A stretch of DNA of 17,052 bases, taken from Streptomyces griseoluteus (lineage in GTDB: Bacteria > Actinomycetota > Actinomycetes > Streptomycetales > Streptomycetaceae). The position numbers were made by a program, and so were the translations under genes. The notes under the pieces were generated by a model. That model made no database searches and was not told the origin of the DNA. It was given only the letters and a program-made list of their open reading frames with translations. Location: positions 1 through 17,052 of the forward strand of contig JOBE01000088.1 in assembly GCA_000717735.1 (NCBI GenBank), in the 5' to 3' direction. Numbering within the stretch: position 1 is the first letter of the stretch; each line of letters starts with the position of its first letter. This document shows, in pieces, positions 6,258 through 13,191 of this stretch.

Positions 6258-8509
6258 ACACATTCCTCCTCGGAATGCGCCTCGTACGGCGCAGCGGACG
6301 AAGAGGACAGGTCCGCTTCCTGCTGATGGCACTCGGGGCGGCGCTCGGAGTGGCCTGCCTGGCTGCCGTTCTCACCATTCCCACGATCCTTGCTGCTCAC
6401 GACGCTAGAACCACTGCTCGCGCGGCAGTCCCGGCCGAACACGGCAACGTCGCATACCAGGAGTTTCTGGACCCTTACGGGTCCCAGCCTCTACGGCGGA
6501 TCTTCATCGCTCGCAAAGGCCCGGGCAGCACAGCTCTTCCCCCTGGGATCAAGGAGCTTCCCAGCGCAGGTGAGGCCATCGTCTCACCGAAACTCAGTGA
6601 ACTGCTGGAGGCAAATCCAAGCGCCGCAGGGCTGGTTCCTGGTCAAGTGACTGGCACGATCGCGCCGGCGGGGCTGGGCGGGCCGGACGAACTGTACGCC
6701 TACATCGGTACCACTCCCGCCGAACTGACCGACGCGAGACCACTGAGCCACTTCGGCGCCAAGCACGCACGCGTGGAACTCGTCGACCCGTCGACGCTCA
6801 ATATCCTTCGGTTCACCCTCGGGTGCATCGTGCTGCTGCCCCTCGTCATCTTCCTCTCTGTATGCGCACGACTCTCCGGGGAAACCCGCGCCCGTCGGCT
6901 CGCCGCCCTTCGTCTTGTCGGCCTCAGCAAGAAGGACACTCGGCGGGTCAACGCCGGAGAGAGCGTCGCCGCCGCCGCGGTCGGCGCCTTGGTCGGTGTC
7001 GTCGGGTATCTCGGGGTCAACGAGGTAGCTTCACGGGTCGGGTTGCCAGGGCTGCGCTGGTACCCATCAGATGGACGGCCCGAGGCGATGACGCTGACTG
7101 TTTGTCTCTTGGGCTGTCCCGCGCTGGCTTGGTTCGTGGGGCAGTTCAGTGCCCGGCAAGCCGCATCGACCCCAATCAGTGTGCGGCGGACCGGGGAACG
7201 TAGGCCACCAAGGAAGTTCGGCATGCTGTTACTGATTCCCGGACTCGGGATCATCGGTGGCTATTGTGCGTTGAGCGTGGCGGGACGGGATCCGTCGGGG
7301 GGTTCCGCTAGTTCTGTGCTGGTACCCAGCGCCGTGTTGCTTACTGGCGCCGGGCTCGTCTTCGGATTGGCTCCGATTACTGCGCGGCTCGCACGGCGGC
7401 TCGCGATGGTGGCGAAATCGCTACCCGTGGCGTTGGCGATGCGGCGAACAGAGGTGGATCCGGGATCCTCGCTGCGGGTAGTCACCGGGCTCGTCCTGCT
7501 GATCTTCGGAGCCTCGCTCACGCAGGGGGTGCTCGTCGAACTGGACCAGGTCACTCGCCGGACAGCTACCTTCCAGGAGTACAACATCACTCTGAACGCG
7601 CTGAAGCCGACACAGCGCGAAGCACTGTCAAGGATCCCGGAGGTTCAGACGGCGTTGGTCTCCTACAACTCCTGGGACCCACTGGACGGAAGCTACGTCC
7701 CAAGCGCCGATGTAGTGGCTGCCACTTGCACGGAGCTCGTCACATTTACACAGCGTGTCAGCGAATGCGTGGACGGGCGGATCGCACAGCTGCGCGACGA
7801 ACGTGCACCATCCGAGTACGACCCCAAGGCTGGCGAACGCTACCCGTTTGAGTTGAAGGACGGTCGAAAGGCAATGATCACCGTGCCTCGAACGGTGATC
7901 GAAATGCGCCCCCACGACCAGTCTGTCTTCAAGTCTGGTGCCCTGCTCGTACCCCCCTCCCTCCTTCCCCTCAACCTGGCAGACGAGAACGCCGTCCTCA
8001 CTCTCATCAGCGACGCCGACCCCGCCACCATCCGTTCCGTTCTCGACGGGATCGGGGCCATCGCTCCGACCTCCTCCGTCGACCCCGTCGGGATCGTCAT
8101 CGACGCGCTCGCCCAGCTCACCGTCATCCGCAGTCTTCTCTTCGTCGGGATGGTGCTCGGGCTCGTCATCGGGGTCGCCGCGTTCGTCGTCTCCGTGGCT
8201 GATCGGGCCATGGAGCGGCGCGGGCAGGTTGCCGCGCTCGTGTTGTTGGGGGCTCGGGCCGGGACGTTGCGGGTGGTGCAGGTCGTGCAGGTGTTGCTGC
8301 CGCTGGTGGTGGGGCTGGGGGCGGCGATCGTTACCGGGTGGCTGGCCGAGTCCAGCTACCTGATCACCGGGGGCGGCGCCGTGCACTGGGACTGGGACGG
8401 GCTGCCGTTGCTGCTCGTCTCTGCGCTGGGGGTGCTGCTCGCGGCCGGGGTCGCCTCCGTGCCCATGGTGCGGCGGCACGTCGATCCCGAGCACATTCGG
8501 CGCGATTAG
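6254..8509 (+). CDS. FtsX-like permease of an ABC transporter (TTA-containing)
   Basis: This 751-residue membrane protein is the partner of the ATPase, with a GTG start inside its stop (4-bp overlap). I see about ten membrane segments, near residues 20-47, 185-206, 236-258, 278-298, 322-341, 355-377, 404-425, 624-648, 676-697 and 716-738. Two extracytoplasmic regions lie at about 48-184 and 426-623; the second, between segments 7 and 8, recalls BceB-type transporters. This layout belongs to the FtsX/MacB superfamily, which moves or senses substrates outside the membrane by conformational change. Codon 326 (7229-7231) is TTA, read by the bldA tRNA in Streptomyces, so expression is probably late or developmental. 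Codons in the first three quarters are less G/C-rich than in the last quarter. The substrate is unknown. Confidence 0.96.
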   Translation: MNTFLLGMRLVRRSGRRGQVRFLLMALGAALGVACLAAVLTIPTILAAHDARTTARAAVPAEHGNVAYQEFLDPYGSQPLRRIFIARKGPGSTALPPGIKELPSAGEAIVSPKLSELLEANPSAAGLVPGQVTGTIAPAGLGGPDELYAYIGTTPAELTDARPLSHFGAKHARVELVDPSTLNILRFTLGCIVLLPLVIFLSVCARLSGETRARRLAALRLVGLSKKDTRRVNAGESVAAAAVGALVGVVGYLGVNEVASRVGLPGLRWYPSDGRPEAMTLTVCLLGCPALAWFVGQFSARQAASTPISVRRTGERRPPRKFGMLLLIPGLGIIGGYCALSVAGRDPSGGSASSVLVPSAVLLTGAGLVFGLAPITARLARRLAMVAKSLPVALAMRRTEVDPGSSLRVVTGLVLLIFGASLTQGVLVELDQVTRRTATFQEYNITLNALKPTQREALSRIPEVQTALVSYNSWDPLDGSYVPSADVVAATCTELVTFTQRVSECVDGRIAQLRDERAPSEYDPKAGERYPFELKDGRKAMITVPRTVIEMRPHDQSVFKSGALLVPPSLLPLNLADENAVLTLISDADPATIRSVLDGIGAIAPTSSVDPVGIVIDALAQLTVIRSLLFVGMVLGLVIGVAAFVVSVADRAMERRGQVAALVLLGARAGTLRVVQVVQVLLPLVVGLGAAIVTGWLAESSYLITGGGAVHWDWDGLPLLLVSALGVLLAAGVASVPMVRRHVDPEHIRRD

Positions 8510-8518
8510 TTTCTGGGC

Positions 8519-8552
8519 GGGTGACGGTCTACCCGTCGTTGCACCGTCACCC
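8519..8552 (+). promoter_or_regulatory. Hairpin between permease gene and DUF4287 gene
   Basis: GGGTGACGGT (8519-8528) pairs perfectly with ACCGTCACCC (8543-8552) around a 14-nt loop. It starts 10 nt after the permease stop and ends 4 nt before the AGGAG ribosome site of the next gene. It may be a terminator for the ABC unit or a structured leader. Confidence 0.5.
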
Positions 8553-8567
8553 ACCCAGGAGAGCACC

Positions 8568-8777
8568 GTGGCCGAGAGCGTCGTCAAGGGTCCTGCCAGC
8601 TACTTCCCCTCCATCGAGAAGAAGTACGGACGGCCCGTCTCCGAGTGGCAGGAGCTCATCCGGTCCTCGCCGCTCACCAAGCACATGGAGCTCGTCAGCT
8701 GGCTGAAGGCCGAGTACGGGATGGGTCACGGGCACGCCAACGCGCTCGTGGCCCACTTCCTCGCCAAGGGGAAGTAG
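8568..8777 (+). CDS. DUF4287 domain-containing small protein
   Basis: This 69-residue cytoplasmic protein matches the DUF4287 family. It has the opening GPASYFPSIEKKYGRPVSEW, a central helix HMELVSWLKAEYGMGHGHAN and the ending ALVAHFLAKGK. The family is widespread in bacteria and is seen alone or beside a DUF5655 domain; its function is not established. AGGAGAG lies 4 nt before the GTG at 8568. Codon use is typical of the chromosome, unlike the ABC cassette just upstream, which suggests the cassette ends before it. The gene converges on the MFS transporter gene with a 10-bp gap and no terminator between them. Confidence 0.9.
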   Translation: MAESVVKGPASYFPSIEKKYGRPVSEWQELIRSSPLTKHMELVSWLKAEYGMGHGHANALVAHFLAKGK

Positions 8778-8787
8778 CCCGGCGCGC

Positions 8788-10095
8788 TCACGCCGTCAGC
8801 TCGTGGGACGTGCGGGCGTCGACCCGGCTCGTCAGCGCCGCCGTCGCCACCGCCGTCGCCGTGCCCGCGACCAGGGCCGTCCACCAGAGGACCGTCGGGC
8901 CGATGGTCGTGTACACGGTGACCCCCAGGGTGAGGGCCGCGAAGCGGGCCACTCCCCAGGTCCAGCTGAAGGCGCCCTGGTAACGGCCCCTGGCGTGTGC
9001 CGGGGCCAGGTTGGCGACGACGCCGGCGGCGATTCCGGCGACCACGACCTCGCCCAGGGACCAGACCACGACCGACACGGTGTATCCCACGATGCCGTCG
9101 GCCAGGCCCGTGAGCGCCACTCCGACGGCGATGAGCGTGCCGCCCGCGCCCTGCACCGCGAGCTGCGGGAACCGGGCGAGCCAGGCGGTCGACAGCGGCT
9201 GCAGGGCCACGACCAGGATCGCGTTGACCGCGGCCATCGCCCCGTACACCGCCGGTGAGAGTCCGCTGTCGTGGACCGCGAGCGGCAGGGCGACCTCGGT
9301 GAGCGAGTACACGAAGAGCTGGACGCCGAGGAGCGGGAGCAGGAGGAGCGCGAGGCGGTCGCGGAGGACCACCCCGTAGCCGAGGCCGTCCTTCTTCCCC
9401 TCCGGCCCGCGCGCGGTCGTCGTGCGCTTCGCCTCCGGCAGGCGGACCGCGACGACCAGCGCGTAGGCCAGCATCGAGCCCGCGTCCACCGCGAAGAGCA
9501 GCCAGTAGCCGTGCGCCGCCAGGAATCCGCCGAGGACGCCCGCGACGGCCGCGCCGATGTTCACGCCCCAGCCGAACAGGGCGTACGCGCGCCGGCGGCG
9601 TTCGCTGTCGACGGCGTCCGCGAGGAGCGCGAACGCGGCCGGGGACACCGCGCTGCCCGCCGCGCTGATCAGCAGCGCCGCCGCCGCCATCGTCCACACA
9701 CCGGGGGCGAGGAAGAGCGCGCCCTGCGCGGCCGAGGCGCCGATCAGGCCGATGAGCATGGTGGGGCGGCGCCCCAGGCGGTCGGCCAGGACGCCTCCCA
9801 CGGCGGGGCCGAGGAGGTTGCCCGCGCCGAGGGCGCCGAGGACGTACGAGGTGTCGGCGCCGGTCACTCCGCGCGAGGCGAGGAAGAAGACCAGGAACGG
9901 GGTGACCAGGTAGCCGAGGCGGTTGACGATCGTGCCGGCGAAGATCGTCCAGACGACCGGCGGGAGGCCTCGGAAGGACGACGGGACGAGGGCGGACCCG
10001 GCGCGTGAGGAGGGCGCGTCCGAGGAGGGGGCGTCCGAGGACGGGGTTTCTGAGGGCATGGGAGGAGATTCGTCGAGTGAGGTCGTCCCCTCCAT
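8788..10095 (-). CDS. MFS transporter (12 membrane segments)
   Basis: This 435-residue major facilitator probably exports a small molecule by proton antiport. Residues 1-45 form a Ser/Pro-rich cytoplasmic tail, followed by about twelve hydrophobic segments. Motif A, GGVLADRLGRRPT, sits at 100-112 after the second segment, and a charged loop (EAKRTTTARGPEGKKDG) separates the two halves. No binding-site residue identifies the substrate. The ATG at 10095 gives the full tail; an ATG at 10059 (residue 13) is an alternative. Neither has a ribosome site, though GGAGGGG occurs just after the first ATG. The gene is divergent from a winged-helix regulator, which probably controls it. Drug resistance is a common role for such pairs but is not shown here. 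Confidence 0.94.
   Translation of the reverse strand: MEGTTSLDESPPMPSETPSSDAPSSDAPSSRAGSALVPSSFRGLPPVVWTIFAGTIVNRLGYLVTPFLVFFLASRGVTGADTSYVLGALGAGNLLGPAVGGVLADRLGRRPTMLIGLIGASAAQGALFLAPGVWTMAAAALLISAAGSAVSPAAFALLADAVDSERRRRAYALFGWGVNIGAAVAGVLGGFLAAHGYWLLFAVDAGSMLAYALVVAVRLPEAKRTTTARGPEGKKDGLGYGVVLRDRLALLLLPLLGVQLFVYSLTEVALPLAVHDSGLSPAVYGAMAAVNAILVVALQPLSTAWLARFPQLAVQGAGGTLIAVGVALTGLADGIVGYTVSVVVWSLGEVVVAGIAAGVVANLAPAHARGRYQGAFSWTWGVARFAALTLGVTVYTTIGPTVLWWTALVAGTATAVATAALTSRVDARTSHELTA
10009..10053. repeat. Degenerate 15-bp tandem repeat in the MFS N-terminal tail
   Basis: Three adjacent 15-bp units on the plus strand are GGAGGGCGCGTCCGA, GGAGGGGGCGTCCGA and the more diverged GGACGGGGTTTCTGA. 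They encode the repeated S-S-D-A-P pattern of the transporter's cytoplasmic tail. The first two differ at one base. Copy number may vary between strains. Confidence 0.6.
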
Positions 10096-10120
10096 TGATT
10101 AAGCTCAGGCCGAATCCAAT
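10094..10120. promoter_or_regulatory. Imperfect inverted repeat in the divergent MFS/regulator region
   Basis: ATTGATT (10094-10100) and AATCCAAT (10113-10120) are inverted copies differing by one inserted base. They lie in an AT-rich pocket and the left arm touches the MFS start codon. This is a possible operator for the adjacent winged-helix regulator. It is a short match, so chance is not excluded. Confidence 0.35.
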
Positions 10121-10174
10121 CCCATGAGCGGATCGCCTTCCCTCCCATCGGCGCGCACCCCTAGGACATCGCAC

Positions 10175-11161
10175 ATGGAATCCGGGCTCACCTTCTCCGC
10201 CGCCGACCTCGCCCAGACCCGCTTCGCGGTCTCTCCCATGTGGGAGGTCGTCACCGGTTTCCGCGTCCTCGCCCGTCGGCCCGACTCCGTCCCGCACCAG
10301 CGCTGGATCTCCCAGGTCCGGCCCCGGATCGTGCGGGCCGGGCTCGACCGTGGCTGGCTCGCCGCGCTCGTTCCCGCCCAGGGCTACCTCGTCGACTTCC
10401 TCAACCCCACCCCCGCCGGGCCCTTCCCCACCCTCGACGCCGAGCTCGACGCCATCCGACGGACCCCCGCCGAGCGGGTGCGGAGCGATCTCGACATGCT
10501 GGCGAAGGAGAGGGAGGGGGAACGGGGGGCGAGCCGCGCGCGGCTCCTGCGCGACGATCCCGCCGCCGCCCTCGTGAAGGTCGCCGACGAGATCGAGACC
10601 TACTGGGAACTCGCCCTCGCCCCTTACTGGGCCCGTATCCAGCAGGTCCTGGAGGCGGATGTCTTCCATAGGGCCCGGCAGGTCGCCGAGCACGGTTCGA
10701 CCCGCGTCCTGAGCGAACTCCACGAGACCGTACGGTGGGACGACGGCACCCTGCGTCTCGTACGGCGCCACTGCTCGATCAGCCGCGATCAGGTCGGCTC
10801 CGGGCTGCTGCTCGTTCCGTCCGTCTTCGCGTGGCCCCGGGTCCTCACCCGTTCCGTCCATCCGGATCCGCCCCAACTCGCTTATCCGGCACGGGGTTTC
10901 GGCGCCGTGTGGGAGCCCCGCACCACTGACGCCATGGAAGCCGTCGCCGCCGTGCTCGGGCGCTCCCGCACCCTGCTGCTCAGCGAACTCGACACCCCCG
11001 CCTCCACCACCCGGCTCGCGATGCACTGCGGCCTGTCCGCCGCCGGTGTCTCCCAGCACCTCATCGCCCTGCGGAACGCCGGTCTCGTCACCGCCCACCG
11101 CAGCGGACGCTCCGTCCTCTACGCCCGTACCGCCATCGCCGACCGGCTCCTCAACCCCTAG
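10175..11161 (+). CDS. DUF5937-type winged-helix (ArsR-like) transcriptional regulator
   Basis: From the ATG at 10175 the protein has 328 residues. It opens MESGLTFSAADLAQTRFAVS, the usual N-terminus of this actinobacterial regulator family (DUF5937 region, about 1-240). A C-terminal ArsR-type winged helix covers about 255-325: an LGRSRTLLLSELD helix, the recognition helix SAAGVSQHLIALRNAGLV and the wing HRSGRSVLYART. There is no CxC metal motif in the DNA-binding helix, so it is not a classical metal sensor. The ATG at 10124 would add 17 unconserved residues and leave only 28 bp to the divergent transporter. No ribosome site precedes 10175, but TAGGAC ends 7 nt before it, allowing a leaderless mRNA. 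It probably regulates the divergent transporter. The hydrolase gene follows after 21 bp. Confidence 0.9.
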   Translation: MESGLTFSAADLAQTRFAVSPMWEVVTGFRVLARRPDSVPHQRWISQVRPRIVRAGLDRGWLAALVPAQGYLVDFLNPTPAGPFPTLDAELDAIRRTPAERVRSDLDMLAKEREGERGASRARLLRDDPAAALVKVADEIETYWELALAPYWARIQQVLEADVFHRARQVAEHGSTRVLSELHETVRWDDGTLRLVRRHCSISRDQVGSGLLLVPSVFAWPRVLTRSVHPDPPQLAYPARGFGAVWEPRTTDAMEAVAAVLGRSRTLLLSELDTPASTTRLAMHCGLSAAGVSQHLIALRNAGLVTAHRSGRSVLYARTAIADRLLNP

Positions 11162-11182
11162 GAGATCAGGGGATCATGGGGG

Positions 11183-12046
11183 ATGACTTCCTACTCTCCC
11201 TCTGAGCGGTTCGTGGTGCGTGACGGCGTGCGGCTGCGCTGCCACGACTGGGGCGGCTCCGGGACCGACGTGCTCCTGCTCCACGGGCTCGCCGGACACG
11301 CCGGCGAATGGGACGCCCTCGCCCGGCTGCTGCGGGACTCCGGTCACCGCGTCGTCGCGCTCGACCAGCGTGGGCACGGCGGCGGCGAACGACATCCCGG
11401 GGACGTCTCGCGCGCCGCGTACGTGGCCGACGCCGTCGCCGTCGTCGAGGAACTTGGCCTGCGGAGGCCCGTGTTGGTCGGGCAGTCGCTCGGCGGGAGC
11501 ACCGCTCTCCTCACCGCCGCCGGCCACCCCGGGCTGCCGCGCGCCCTCGTCCTCGTCGAGGCCGGGCCCGGCCGCGCGGGTCCCGGTGTCCAGGAGCAGA
11601 TCGGGAGCTGGCTGCGGGCCTGGCCCGTGCCGTTCCCCTCGCGGGAGGCGGCCGCCGCGTACCTCGGCGGCGGCAGGCAACCCGTAGGGGAGGGCTGGGC
11701 CCGTGGGCTGGAGGAGCGGGCCGACGGGCTGTGGCCGCGTTTCGACCCCGACGTCATGGTGCGGTCCCTCGACGAGAACGCCACCCGGGACTTCTGGGAC
11801 GAGTGGACCGCCGTCTCCTGCCCCACCCTCGCGGTCGTCGGCCAGGGCGATCAGGGCGGGATCATCGGCGGCGAGGAGTACGCGGAGATGGTCCGGCTCC
11901 GGCCCGGACTGCACGGTGCGAGCGTGCCCGGCAGCGGTCACGACCTGCACCTCGAGCGGCCTGAGGTCCTGCACCGGCTGGTCGTCGATTTCGTCCGGGA
12001 CTTCCCCTCCGATTCCTCTTGCCTTGGAGTGCACTCCAATTCCTAG
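11183..12046 (+). CDS. Alpha/beta hydrolase
   Basis: This 287-residue cytoplasmic hydrolase could act on an ester, lactone or similar bond. The fold is clear: VLLLHGLAGHAGEWD (30-44) holds the oxyanion region, VVALDQRGHGGGE follows, and VLVGQSLGGSTALL carries the nucleophile elbow with Ser102. Asp223 (VVGQGDQGG) and His253 (PGSGHDLHLE) complete the likely triad, and a lid region lies at about 130-200. The ATG at 11183 is 21 bp after the regulator stop, with AGGGG at 11168-11172 upstream, so the two are probably co-transcribed. The final residues CLGVHSNS lie beyond the normal fold and are encoded by the promoter/operator of the next gene, so they look incidental. The substrate is not predictable. 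Confidence 0.94.
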   Translation: MTSYSPSERFVVRDGVRLRCHDWGGSGTDVLLLHGLAGHAGEWDALARLLRDSGHRVVALDQRGHGGGERHPGDVSRAAYVADAVAVVEELGLRRPVLVGQSLGGSTALLTAAGHPGLPRALVLVEAGPGRAGPGVQEQIGSWLRAWPVPFPSREAAAAYLGGGRQPVGEGWARGLEERADGLWPRFDPDVMVRSLDENATRDFWDEWTAVSCPTLAVVGQGDQGGIIGGEEYAEMVRLRPGLHGASVPGSGHDLHLERPEVLHRLVVDFVRDFPSDSSCLGVHSNS

Positions 12047-12049
12047 AGT
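12019..12049 (+). promoter_or_regulatory. MerR-type promoter with 16-bp dyad in a 19-bp spacer
   Basis: TTGCCT (12019-12024) and TAGAGT (12044-12049) are separated by exactly 19 bp, longer than normal. Across the spacer lies the perfect palindrome TTGGAGTGCACTCCAA (12024-12039). This is the architecture of MerR-family-controlled promoters, where the activator twists an over-long spacer. The -10 box contains the hydrolase stop codon TAG (12044-12046) and ends 7 nt before the ATG of the aldo/keto reductase, predicting a leaderless mRNA. No merR gene is present in this window. Confidence 0.7.
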
Positions 12050-12056
12050 GCCGCCC

Positions 12057-13115
12057 ATGCGCTATCGGATACTCGGCGGGACCGGGATCGAAGTCAGTAC
12101 GTACTGCCTCGGCACGATGATGTTCGGCGCCGTCGGCAATCCGGATCACCAGGACTCCGTACGGATCATCCATGCCGCCCTCGACCAGGGCATCAACTTC
12201 GTGGACACCGCCGACATGTACTCGGCGGGCGAGTCCGAGGAGATCGTCGGCAAGGCACTGCGCGACCCGGTCCGCCGCGAGGCGACCGTGCTCGCCACCA
12301 AGGTGTACTTCCCGGTCGGCGGCGAAGGCCCCAACCGGGGCGGCACCTCCCGCCGCTGGATCACCCGGGCCGTCGAGAACAGCCTCAAGCGGCTGGGCAC
12401 CGACTGGATCGACCTCTACCAGGTCCACCGGCCCGACCACCGTACGGACATCGAGGAGACCCTCGGCGTCCTCGGCGACCTCGTCACCCAGGGGAAGATC
12501 CGGGCCTTCGGCTGCTCCACCTTCCCCGCCGAGGAGATCGTCGAGGCCCACGCCGTCGCCGAGCGGCGCGGGCTGCGCCGCTTCCGCTCCGAGCAGCCGC
12601 CGTACTCGCTGCTCGCGCGGGGCGTGGAGGCCTCCGTCCTGCCGGTCGCACGGCGGTACGGGATGGGCGTGCTGACCTGGAGCCCGCTCGCCTCCGGCTT
12701 CCTCACCGGCAAGTACCGCAAGGGCCGGCCGATCGACCTCACCAGCGGGCGGCCCGCGCTCACCCCGCACCGCTTCGACCCGGCGCTCCCCGGCAACGCC
12801 GCCAAGCTCGACGCCGTCGAGGAGTTCGTCGCGCTCGCGGACGAGATCGGGTGCACCCTGCCCGAACTCGCCGTCGCCTTCCCCGCCGCGCACCCGGCGG
12901 TGACCTCGGTCATCATCGGGCCCCGGACCATGGAGCAGCTGGAGGGGCTGCTGAAGGGCGCTCCGGTGCTGCTCACGGACGAGATCCTGGACCGGATCGA
13001 CGCGATCGTGCCGCCGGGGACCAACCTCTACCAGCCGGACGGGGCCTGGCGACCGGCCTCCCTCACCGAACCGGCGGCGCGCCGAAGGCCGTTGGAGGAG
13101 CGCGCGGCCTCCTGA
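12057..13115 (+). CDS. Aldo/keto reductase
   Basis: This 352-residue NAD(P)H-dependent oxidoreductase has a TIM barrel and reduces carbonyl groups of aldehydes or ketones. The N-terminus MRYRILGGTGIEVSTYCLGT is typical. The catalytic tetrad is visible: Asp50 and Tyr55 in FVDTADMYSAGESEE, Lys82 in LATKVYF, and His124 in YQVHRPD. The cofactor site includes SEQPPYSLL (178-186) and the C-terminal VIIGPRTMEQLEGLL. Length fits the YajO/Tas-like group. There is no ribosome site; the ATG at 12057 lies 7 nt after a -10 box, so the mRNA is probably leaderless. A MerR-type promoter drives it, suggesting induction by a reactive or electrophilic compound. The physiological substrate is unknown. Confidence 0.96.
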   Translation: MRYRILGGTGIEVSTYCLGTMMFGAVGNPDHQDSVRIIHAALDQGINFVDTADMYSAGESEEIVGKALRDPVRREATVLATKVYFPVGGEGPNRGGTSRRWITRAVENSLKRLGTDWIDLYQVHRPDHRTDIEETLGVLGDLVTQGKIRAFGCSTFPAEEIVEAHAVAERRGLRRFRSEQPPYSLLARGVEASVLPVARRYGMGVLTWSPLASGFLTGKYRKGRPIDLTSGRPALTPHRFDPALPGNAAKLDAVEEFVALADEIGCTLPELAVAFPAAHPAVTSVIIGPRTMEQLEGLLKGAPVLLTDEILDRIDAIVPPGTNLYQPDGAWRPASLTEPAARRRPLEERAAS

Positions 13116-13151
13116 CCCGGCTCGCCCGGGTGGCGGTGAACCGCCCCGGGG

Positions 13152-13191
13152 GCTCACGCTCATCCGCGACAGTATGGGGATGAGCGTGAGC
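13152..13191. repeat. 14-bp perfect inverted repeat over the start of the HTH_42 gene
   Basis: GCTCACGCTCATCC (13152-13165) and GGATGAGCGTGAGC (13178-13191) pair perfectly around a 12-nt loop. The right arm contains the ATG at 13180, the loop contains the ATG at 13174, and a third ATG begins at 13192 just after the repeat. It may be a terminator of the reductase mRNA, an operator, or a hairpin masking translation starts. Confidence 0.65.

Noticed and set aside
8726..11098. Minus-strand open frame of 790 codons
   Set aside because: It covers the MFS gene in another frame and lies antisense to the regulator gene; composition is low-complexity and no motif is seen.
11703..12056. Upstream in-frame extension of the aldo/keto reductase by 118 codons
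   Set aside because: It overlaps the hydrolase gene in another frame, with Arg/Pro/Ser-rich sequence; the family N-terminus starts exactly at 12057.
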